From assembly GCA_016946835.1 (NCBI GenBank), contig JACVTC010000167.1, positions 1-35,000 of the forward strand: a DNA stretch of 35,000 nucleotides, written 5' to 3'. The stretch is from Neocallimastix lanati (nom. inval.) (lineage: Eukaryota; Neocallimastigomycota; Neocallimastigomycetes; Neocallimastigales; Neocallimastigaceae). Positions 26,425 to 35,000 of this stretch are shown here, one piece after another. The notes under the pieces are model-generated. The model had not been told where the DNA came from. It did not search any database and saw nothing but the letters and a program-made list of their open reading frames with translations. Numbering within the stretch: position 1 is the first letter of the stretch; each line of letters begins with the position of its first letter. The translations under genes and the position numbers were made by a program.

Positions 26425-27387
26425 ATGAGTTCAATTAATTTTAAAGATTTAAAAAAGGAACTTAAGGATATTGAAAAAATATCCAAAGAAAATTTAGATG
26501 TTAAAACTTGGAAGTCTGATTTAGAGCTTTGGATAAAGCTTGAACATGTTGAAGACTCCAAGATTATATTTTATGCCTGTGTTTTAACCTCAATTGGTGA
26601 AACCAGGAAAGTCATCCAAGAATTAATGGATGATAATGATAAAGATGATGATAGTGATAGTGATGATGATGATGATGATGATAATGATGATGATGATGAT
26701 GATAATTATAAGGATATTGATGATGAAAATGAGGATGATGATAATGAAGAAGATAAAGAAATTGATAAAAAGAATAAGGCTTATCCTTCCCTTAATAGAA
26801 TTGTAAAAGCTATAGAAGAATTTTATGGCATTAGGGAGGATCAAAATAATTTATTAAGAGAGTTACGTGCTCTCAGAATTAAGAGAAATGAAAGAATCAA
26901 AGATTTTAATATTAAGTATAAAACTTTATATTTAAAATTAAATAAAAAGAAAAGAAGTCAGATAAGTGTTTTAGATTACACAGACTCCATTGAAAACAAT
27001 GTTGAAGCCTGGAAACGTCTAACCTTATTTGATAACATTTCTCTGTCAAAAGCCTTTAAAATTGCTGAAAAAGCAGATAGGTTAAATTATATGGGTAGTA
27101 ATCAAAGAAGACATACTTCTACCCCTTCACCTTCTGCAAATATATCTTCTTTTAATAATAGAGTTAATTTTCATCCTCCTATTAAAAATAAATTAGAACA
27201 AAAAGCTAATATTAAACCTAAAGAAGATAATGACATAGAGGAATTAACAAGAAAAATGAGAAGTTTAACAATAAAGGCTTGTTATTTCTGTAAAGAACCA
27301 GGTCATTATCAAAACAATTGCCCAAAGTTGAGAGCAATTGTTGAGAAAAATAGGAAGGAAATTAGAAACAATAAACGTTTAAATTGA
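26425..27387 (+). CDS. gag: Gag nucleocapsid protein of E3
   Basis: 320 residues from the first ATG after the leader, homologous to E2 Gag throughout (FKDLKKELKDIEKI, FYGIREDQNNLLRELRAL, VLDYTDS). Residues about 70-115 are almost only Asp, Asn and Glu, encoded by a GAT microsatellite (26630-26760); E2 has a shorter acidic stretch at the same place, so this is an expanded natural linker. One CCHC zinc knuckle near the end, C-Y-F-C-x4-H-x4-C (residues about 291-304). The stop at 27385-27387 follows directly on the slippery heptamer. The gene is intact. An antisense isoleucine-rich frame over the GAT repeat is not a gene. Confidence 0.94.
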   Translation: MSSINFKDLKKELKDIEKISKENLDVKTWKSDLELWIKLEHVEDSKIIFYACVLTSIGETRKVIQELMDDNDKDDDSDSDDDDDDDNDDDDDDNYKDIDDENEDDDNEEDKEIDKKNKAYPSLNRIVKAIEEFYGIREDQNNLLRELRALRIKRNERIKDFNIKYKTLYLKLNKKKRSQISVLDYTDSIENNVEAWKRLTLFDNISLSKAFKIAEKADRLNYMGSNQRRHTSTPSPSANISSFNNRVNFHPPIKNKLEQKANIKPKEDNDIEELTRKMRSLTIKACYFCKEPGHYQNNCPKLRAIVEKNRKEIRNNKRLN

Positions 27388-27412
27388 GTAATGGGATAAG
27401 AAGCTCTCCCAT
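27378..27412 (+). promoter_or_regulatory. -1 programmed ribosomal frameshift cassette of E3
   Basis: T TTA AAT (27378-27384) is in phase with gag, immediately before its stop. After 6 nt comes stem ATGGGA 27391-27396 with TCCCAT 27407-27412. Pol is in the -1 frame and its first residues after the shift (SNGIRSSPI) align with those of E2 (LKGSRSTPI). Confidence 0.85.
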
Positions 27413-30400
27413 ACTTAATAAAGCAGCTTCACTTAAATATCAAAAAGAAATTAAAAATTCTCGTCTTTCTAATATTGAAGAAACTCCTGCTAATAAAAGG
27501 GTGGTTAATAAAAAGAAAGTTGATTATTTAGTAGGAGCATCTAAACGTAAAATTTATGATGTTAATAATGATGAAGGTAGTGCAGAGAAAAGGATTCATA
27601 AGTCGTTGAAGGAGAATCCTAAACCTATAATAACTCCTGCATTACGAAAACAGAAAGAACGAGAAGTAAAAGAAAATAATATAAGTAATAAAATTGTTAA
27701 ACAAATTAAACCATCTATTCTAGCTCAACCACGAATTGAAAAAGAAAAAGAGATTGAAAGACAAATTCGTGATAATGAAAGAGCTAGTAATAGTAATACT
27801 AATTATAGTAATAATCATAGTAATGATAATAGTAATGATAATATTAATAATAATTCATTAGTGAATGATGAGGTTATTATAAATAATGTAAATAATGATA
27901 AAAGAAAGAATAAAAATTTAATGAAAGAAAATAATGATAATAATAAAAGTATTGTGAAGGAGAATAATAAAGTAATTGATTTAACAAAGGTGTTAATTAG
28001 TAAAGATAAAGATACTCAAAAAGAAAATAAAAGTTCTAGGGTATCTAGGAAAATTAAGATGCAATCGGGGGAAGAAGAATATGATATTCTTAAAGATTTA
28101 AATTCTGCCCATTGCAATATTACTTTTGGACAGTTATTGGATGCTGCTCCAAAATTAAGATATAAGGTGTCACAGGGTATTAAATTGGATAGGGACCAAT
28201 CTAATATCTCTGGGGTGTTGGATAATGTGTCAGCCACGACTGTGGTCGTTAATAACATAGACCACACTTATAAAAGTAAAGGTAACGAACCATGTGAAGA
28301 GGATATTGCCATGGTTGATGTTACAGTTGAAGGTGTTTCGGGGAAGGCTTTAATTGATTCATGTAGTAATTTAAGTATAATTACTCAACAATTTTTAGAT
28401 AAGCTTCCGTCCGAATATGAACCTATTGATATTAGTCGTGGCAGAATTAGGTTGGCAACTAAGAATGATGATTACTCGGAAGGTTATATCATTCGGGTGC
28501 CAGTAAAGATTAATAATCTTGTATTAATGGTTAATTGTAGAATAGTAGAAAAGGAGGATCCTTTTTACGATATTCTAATTAACTTAAAAACCCAAATTGA
28601 TTATAATTTGTTTATCCACCCCATTTTATATAGTTTGTGTCAAATTACTCCTGAGGGAGTAATTGACGTTATTGCACCTATTAATAATGATTACGAAGAT
28701 GAAGAAAAGTTGTTGTGTATGATTAAGGCTTTGGATGAGGATTCCAAAAAGAATGATTTAAAGAAAATTGAAGGATTATCCCCAAAGCAATATATTCATA
28801 ATGAAATTTTCCTAAATACTTTAAACGAAAAATATAAAGATGAAATAATTAAAATTCTGGAGGAGAACTTAGAAATAGTTGCTACTTCTTCAGAAGAATT
28901 AACACCTTCTGATCTTCCTCCACATAAGATTAATTTAATTCCTGGTGCGAAACCAGTTAAGCAAAGGTGCTATAGATTAGTTAAATTTAAGTCGGATATA
29001 CTTAAGGAGGAATTAATTAAATTAATTAATAAGAAATTAATTGAACCTTCTTGTTCCGAATGGTCATCGCCAATAGTGTTAGTACCGAAGAAGAACGGTA
29101 AATGGCGATTATGTATTGATTATCGTAAGGTTAATGATTTAACAGTTAAAGATTCTTATTCATTACCTTACATTGATGAGATATTTGATAGTTTAGATGG
29201 GGCACAGATTTTTACAACAATGGATCTTTACTCTGGTTATCATCAAATTTTGATGGATGAGGAAAGTGTAGAAATTACCACCTTCACCACAAAATTTGGT
29301 AACTACCAATTCAAGGTTATGCCTTTTGGTTTAACCGGAGCCCCAGCTACATTTCAAAGGGAAATGAATAGGATTCTTTTTCCATTTATAGGAAAGTTTG
29401 TTTTTAACTTTATAGATGACATATTGATATACTCTAAGAGTATAGAAGAACACATAAGTCATATTAGACAATTGTTGGAAGAATTTCGCAAACACAAATT
29501 AAAAATCAATATTGAAAAATGTGCCTTTATGCAGACTGAAGTAGAAGTCTTAGATCATAAGGCATCAGTGAAAGGTCTAAGTCCCCAGGATAGCAAAATT
29601 AAGGCTATCAAGGAGTGGGTAGCACCTGTTGATGTTCATGAATTACAATCTTTTCTTGGAGCAGTAGGATATTATAGAAACTTTATTGATAAATATGCTC
29701 AAATCTCTGCTCCTTTATGTAAATTATTAAGAAAGAATGTTAAATATAAATGGAATAATGAACATCAACAAAGTTTTGATCTGTTAAAAGAAAAATTAAT
29801 AAATGCTCCAATTTTAAAATATCCAAGTTTTAATCAAAGGTTTATAATTAGAACGGATGCTTCCTATGAAGGTATTGGAGGAGTATTACTCCAAGAAGAT
29901 TTAGAAACCAAAAAGGAACATCCAGTTCATTATATAAGTAGAAGTTTAAGTAAAGCCGAGAAAAATTATGGCATTACTGACTTGGAAGGAGCTGCATTAA
30001 TTTATTGTATTACTAAGTTGAAATCTTATATATTAGGAAATCCTAATAAAACAGTAGTAATAACAGATCATAAACCTTTAATCAGTTTCTTTAAAAATAA
30101 GGAACCTAATAATGCTAGGCAAGCAAGGTGGTGCTTAACTAACTGTTAGTACCCTTGGTGTTGAAATTCAATATCAAATGGGTAAGAAAAATGTGTTAGC
30201 CGATTCATTATCTAGGATGAAGAAAAGAGATGATTCTGTGGTATTGGCAACTAAGTTAACTTCAAAGGAAGAAGAAGAGTTGCTTTCTAAAACTATTAAA
30301 GACTTTATAAATGAAAAATTTGTTACGATAGATGGTGAAGATTACTTTGTTGATGGTAATGACTATTGTAAATTAATTACTGATCAAACGGAAAGAGTAA

Positions 30401-32212
30401 AACTTATTTTAGAAGCCCATAAGATAGGTCATGAGGGATATTATAAGACTTATCAAAGGCTTCGTAAAAGTTTTTATTGGAATAATATGGTGATGGATAT
30501 TAAAAGAGTGGTGCAAAGTTGTGACAAGTGTCAGTTGAATAGGTCACAACCATATCCAGAACCTACAGAAAATATTCCAACTAAAGTAGAAGGTCCTTTT
30601 ATACATTTGGGTTTAGATATTATTGGACCTTTGATTAAAACTAAGAATAATAATCAATATATTATGGTTGTGGTGGATTACTTCACCAAATGGGTTGAAG
30701 CAGAACCCACGGAAAATATAACATCACAGGATGTAATTAAGTTTTTAATTAATGTGTTTGCTCGTCATGGTGTTCCACAGGTAATAACAACTGACAATGG
30801 TGTTCAGTTCACCTCGGACATGACGAAAATATTTTTAGATCTCTATGATGTATATGTGAAGTTTATTTCCACATATCATCCTGAAAGTAATGGACTTACG
30901 GAAAACCGTAATAAAGAGATCGGCAAGTTATTGAGGTTGTTGGGTTCTAAGAATAAGGATTGGGATGAAGTTTTACCATCCGCCTTATGGGCTCTTAGAA
31001 CTACCAAAAATAAGGTAACAAAACATTCAAGTTTTGAGTTGGTTTATGGTAGGGAGGATCAGCAGCCTTTTGATATTGCTGCTAGACCTACCAAGTGTAA
31101 AGAGTTCTATCAGAAACAGATTACAAATAACAAATTTTAACACAAAAATAAAAAAACACGTAATAAAAATTCGTTTTTTTAAATAAAATAATCTTTATTA
31201 ATTAAAAAAATTAAATCTCTTTTTTGTTATTAACTATCATATAGTCAATAACTAATACATCGATTTAATTATAGAAATTTACATGTATTTATATTTTTTC
31301 ATTATTACATTATAATATATATTATTTCTATCTAATTTACATATATTACTATTTATTTATAAACAAAATATTTATTAATAATTTTATTAAATAATAATTA
31401 ACTAAACTAAACAATAATTAATTTAATAAACTTTCAACTTATTTACAATAATAATTAAATTCAATAACAACTCATTTATTATATATTTATTATATAAATA
31501 TTATTAATACTAATGTTTATATATTTACAATTCAAAACTATTTTTGTAAACTATTTAAACTAATTTTAACTATTTAAAACTATTCCGAAATTAATTTTAA
31601 AGTATTTTAAACTAACTAAACTAAATTAACTAAGTTAAATAGAATAACTATTTTAAATAAACTAAACTAAATTAACTAACTTAAATAAATTATTTAGATT
31701 TAAGTTATTATCCAAAATTATTTAAATAATAATTTTTCCTTTATGAAAAGTTTACATAAATTTATAATTAATTTTCATATACGTAAATCATAAATTTATG
31801 TAATTTTATTACATTAATTAATTATGTAATAATTAATTTATTAAAGATTTTATTAAATCTTTACACCAAGGATATTAATAAGTCATCGGATGAAGTGTTG
31901 TTAGAAAAATTTATAAATCATTACCGATGGACTTTAGAAGCAGCCGAAAATGTTAAAAATGCAAATAAGTATTGGGCTGCTAGAAGAGAGGAAAAGAATA
32001 GTTTGAATGAAGGAAAAAGAATTAGGGAAGGTGATTTAGTTCTAGTTAGAAATTTTTCAAGAACTAAACTAGAACCTTATTTTGTTGGTCCTCTTAAAGT
32101 TATAAAAAAACAATTTAATACGGTTACCTTGGCTGATCCGAATTCTGGAATTCAAATGAATAGGAATGTTCATTTGAAGAATATAGTCAAGTATAACTCA
32201 GCTTCGATGTAG
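27384..32212 (+). pseudogene. pol: Gypsy Pol polyprotein of E3, disrupted twice
   Basis: Piece 1 (27384-30149) is entered by -1 frameshifting from gag; the TTG at 27384 is not a start. It holds a basic/Asn-rich linker, protease with D-S-C at 28356-28364 and FYDILINLK, RT (CIDYRKVN, MPFGLTGAP, FIDD at about 29410) and most of RNase H (RTDAS, DLEGAAL, ITDHKP). At 30137-30144 AACT is doubled, shifting the frame; this alone explains the jump to piece 2 (coding from 30145 to 31095), with LADSLSRM and the integrase zinc site and DDE core (LGLDIIGP, TTDNG, ESNGLTEN). A family C LTR then interrupts, and piece 3 (31871-32212) gives the rest of integrase with EPYFVGP. Removing 775 bp restores phase, so no other lesion is needed. 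Another oddity is VEVLDHK for VEVLGHK in RT. Confidence 0.93.
31096..31865 (+). repeat. Solo LTR of family C inserted in E3 pol
   Basis: 770 bp with perfect terminal inverted octamers TGTAAAGA and TCTTTACA, and exact 5-bp target repeats CCAAG at 31091-31095 and 31866-31870. Homologous to the older copy at 18398-19170. There is no internal sequence, so it is a solo LTR. It is not related to the LTRs of E1-E3 and only shares TGTAAxGA with B. Confidence 0.93.
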
Positions 32213-32235
32213 CTTGAGTTTTAGAGGGGGCATCA
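32213..32235 (+). promoter_or_regulatory. Plus-strand priming region of E3
   Basis: CTTGAGTTTTAGAGGGGG then CATCA, directly behind the pol stop and before the 3' LTR. Homologous to the blocks in E1 and E2. Confidence 0.6.
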
Positions 32236-33295
32236 TGGTAAAGAATGAATTAATAACCTTTATTTTATTATTAATAATTCTTTACTAAATTGTACTTTCC
32301 TATATTCTTGATAACCTAAACTTAATAATAAAATTTAATTTATTTTGATATAAATTAATTTTAACTTGTAAATAATGTAAATAAATTTTAATTAATTACT
32401 TTATTGTTATATTATTAAATATATGTATATTAAAATACAATTGTAAATATTAAAATTATACTTTTAAGATACTAAATTATTAAAACTATTAATTAAATAT
32501 TATTATAAAAATTATTATAAAATTATTAAAATTATTAATTAAATATTATTATAAAAATTATTATAAAATTATTAAAATTATTAATTAAATATTATTCTAA
32601 AAATTATTATAAATTATTAATATTATAAAATTATTAAAATTATTAAATATTATTATAAAAATTTATATATTATAACTATTAAATATTATTATAAAATTAT
32701 TAAGATTATTAATTAAATTTATTATTAAAAATTATTATTAAAAATTTTTAATTATTATAAAAATTATTATTTAAATATTATCAAATTTATTAATTAAATA
32801 TTATAAAAATTTTATTTTATTTTGAAAATAATTACAAGTATTATTTAAAATAATTAAAGATTATTAAATTTATTATATTAATCTTTAAAAACAATTTATT
32901 TAACTTAAAAATATCAAAGAAAATAGTAAAAACTATTTTCTATATATTTATTTTATAATTATTTTTAATTAAATTATATTTGAATATTATATTATTATAT
33001 TTATAAAAATTAAAACAAAAATGAATTATTGATATAAAATTAATTCAATAATTCTATAAAATTACTTAAATTATAAACAATTAATTATACCTTAAATTTA
33101 TAAAAAAATATAAATATTGTAACAATTTCTTAAAAATTAAATATGTGTACTTTAAATAATAAAATTTTATATTAATAAAAAAAATAAATAACTTTTAATA
33201 AAGAATTATTTTTTTTTTATTTAAAATCAAAGCAGGGTAATACCCGTCCCCCCTGCTTGATTTTAAATATCTAAGTGTCAACCCCGAGTCTACCA
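32236..33295 (+). repeat. 3' LTR of E3
   Basis: 1060 bp, TGGTA...TACCA, nearly identical to 23728-24789. TATA box at 33109-33116; terminal hairpin at about 33220-33267 with one C fewer in the loop. It is followed by TAAT. Confidence 0.94.
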
Positions 33296-33301
33296 TAATT
33301 G

Positions 33302-34264
33302 TGTAATAATTTAATTATAAAATTAATTAGAATTAAATTATTAACTACAACTTAATAATAACTAAATAATAATTATTATTAAATTGAGAAAACAAAAAAA
33401 AGATAAATATACTTATCTTCTATAAGAGAGAGTTTATTATAACTAATTATAATAAACTAATAACACAAAATAGTCAAAGAGAAAAGATTATTTTATTTTA
33501 TTTTTTTTAAATTTGTTTTTTATTAAAACTTACTTTATTAAAATAGAAATATAAAAAATTTATTAATGTTATTACTATATTATAATTGTTATAATAATAA
33601 CTCTTGATTTCTCAAAGAGAATTCAAGAGCTTTATTTATACTTTTTTGAAAAATAAGGTTAAATTAAAAAATGTTTTCTAATCTTAACAAATCTCTTATC
33701 TAGGAAAAGATTAGAGAGAAAAACCTAGATAAGATTTTTGATCGATATTCTATCCATATCGATCATCGTATCAATTAGGTAAAACCAATTACTTTTAAAA
33801 AGTGATTGGGAAAAACCCTAATTGACCGATTAGCTAATCTAATTTAATTGATCGAAAATAAAAGAATAAAATAATAAAAGATATTTCGACCATAAAATTA
33901 TAAATTTACAAATAAGGAAAATAACATAATAATGATATTAATAAACAAAATACAGAATACATTATTAAGTACATATTAGAATACATAATATATTTGTTTA
34001 CAATTTAATTAAATAAATAAACTAAGACTAATAAATTTAATAATTAAATATATAATTAAATAAACTATAATTATTTATAAATGTATAAATAATAATTAAT
34101 TAAATAAATTTGTTGTATTAAATTAATGATTATTTAATATTGAGTTTAATAAATTATTAATAATATTTAAATGAATAAATATTATATAATTAAATAAAGT
34201 TATAATTATAACTTAACTAAGAAAATATAATTATTTTATTTAAAAATAATTATAGATTCTTACA
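33302..34264 (-). repeat. Solo LTR of a B relative, reverse orientation
   Basis: Read on the minus strand it starts TGTAAGAATC (34264) and ends AAATTATTACA (33302), as does LTR B, and stays alignable with moderate divergence. It is flanked by exact AATTG repeats, 33297-33301 and 34265-34269. The TATA box (TATAAATA near 33637), the GATCGATAT and CTTATCTAGG inverted repeats and AAGAGTTATTAT (33604-33593) are all kept. It inserted 6 bp beyond E3. It is a solo LTR without internal region. Confidence 0.9.
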
Positions 34265-35000
34265 AATTGATACGATACCACACTAAAAACATTATTAGAA
34301 ATAGTTTTAGAAATTAGTTGTTAAGATTTTAATATAATTTTTAATTTAAATTTAAATAAAATAATATGTTTTAATAAAAATATTCACTAAGTCGATATGT
34401 CTATATAGTAATATACTATATAGATATATAATAATAATAATAAATATTTAAATGTTTAGTTTAATGAAAATTTATTTATAATAAACTTTGATAATTAGAA
34501 TTATCAAATTAATTTGATTTTAAATTTATTGATTTTATTTAATAAAATATCTATAATATATTACTATTAAGGTAATTTTACAATAACCTTACAAAGAACA
34601 TAAAAGATAGATTTTTACATCTTTCTTTTATACTTTGTAAGTTACATAATAATAATATTTAATTATAAGATAGTAATAATATAGTAATATAAATAATAAT
34701 AAAATATAAGGATAAATTTAATTATATAATTAATTTGAATAATTGAATTTAATATAGATATGTTGTAAACATATATAAAAACATAATATAAATAAAATAC
34801 ACGTGACGTCAAATGTATCATTGAAATTAATTATTAATATAAACCTTATTTATTAATATTCTCAGAATTATTAGGCCTAAGATAACCCTTTAAATATTAA
34901 ACAAGAATTTATATTAATTATTAATTATTTAAATATATATATTATTTATAATTAAATAAATAATATTTTTAATTATTGAAATGTAAATAACTGAAATTGA
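34265..35000. other. AT-rich DNA without recognisable genes
   Basis: Apart from a foldback at 34588-34641 (CTTACAAAG with CTTTGTAAG, plus a partly paired inner part) and a palindrome TGACGTCA-like ACGTGACGTC near 34801, I see nothing in this stretch. Confidence 0.6.

Larger units (their letters stand above)
23728..33295 (+). mobile_element. Ty3/Gypsy LTR retrotransposon E3, full length but disabled
   Basis: 5' LTR 23728-24789, PBS 24794-24810, leader of 1.6 kb, gag 26425-27387, frameshift cassette 27378-27412, pol 27384-32212 in three pieces, priming region, 3' LTR 32236-33295. It is flanked by TAAT at 23724-23727 and 33296-33299. The LTRs are nearly identical (first bases TAGTA versus TGGTA is one of few differences), so insertion is recent. 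Pol is broken by a 4-bp duplication (30137-30144) and by a family C solo LTR (31096-31865). It is of the same clade as E1 and E2 by pol, gag, PBS and frameshift signal. Confidence 0.94.

Noticed and set aside
34588-34641. Possible miniature inverted-repeat element
   Set aside because: The foldback is only 54 bp, has no clear flanking target repeat and AT-rich DNA makes such pairs likely by chance.

Overview
The window is an AT-rich piece of eukaryotic nuclear DNA made almost entirely of LTR retrotransposons. I see no ordinary host protein gene. The one clear host gene is a tRNA-Pro(AGG) at 22146-22217 on the minus strand. Eukaryote-type internal Pol III boxes, a tRNA-derived SINE, several Ty3/Gypsy families including a Tf1-like self-priming one, long A/T homopolymers and AAT, GAA and CAA tracts suggest an AT-rich, probably early-diverging, fungus. 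A dictyostelid-like protist cannot be excluded from sequence alone.

Layout. 1-3265: 3' part of Gypsy element E1 (pol and 3' LTR). 3390-10400: complete element E2 (LTR, PBS, structured leader, gag, -1 frameshift cassette, pol, LTR) with TCAA target duplications; no break is visible in it. 10407-17738: element B, a different Tf1/chromovirus-like Gypsy with near-identical 999-bp LTRs, a self-complementary primer site, a gag-protease frame and an RT-RNase H-integrase frame separated by a 1-nt lesion. 17739-22030: AT-rich graveyard with a solo LTR of a third family (C) and two decayed pol/gag remnants in opposite orientations. 22146-22217: tRNA-Pro. 22232-23723: solo LTR of family E3, itself carrying a 446-bp SINE. 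23728-33295: element E3 (LTR, PBS, long GAA-rich and hairpin-rich leader, gag, frameshift cassette, pol broken by a 4-bp duplication and by a family C solo LTR, 3' LTR). 33302-34264: solo LTR of a B relative on the minus strand. 34265-35000: AT-rich DNA with nothing recognisable except a small foldback.

How the parts work. In E1-E3, LTR TATA boxes drive a genomic RNA. A tRNA should prime reverse transcription at the conserved PBS. Gag is made from the first frame, and Gag-Pol by -1 slippage on UUUAAAC or UUUAAAU followed by a hairpin. In B, the RNA 5' end itself can pair with the 12 nt just inside the 5' LTR, as in Tf1 self-priming.

The strongest signals are: tandem E3 insertions starting 15 bp upstream of the tRNA-Pro gene with TAAT repeats between them; self-priming in B; the frameshift cassette; a leader RNA with covarying stems shared by the otherwise different E2 and B; a SINE with an intact tRNA-like head and encoded CCA; and a protease active site D-S-C in E2 and E3 instead of D-S/T-G.
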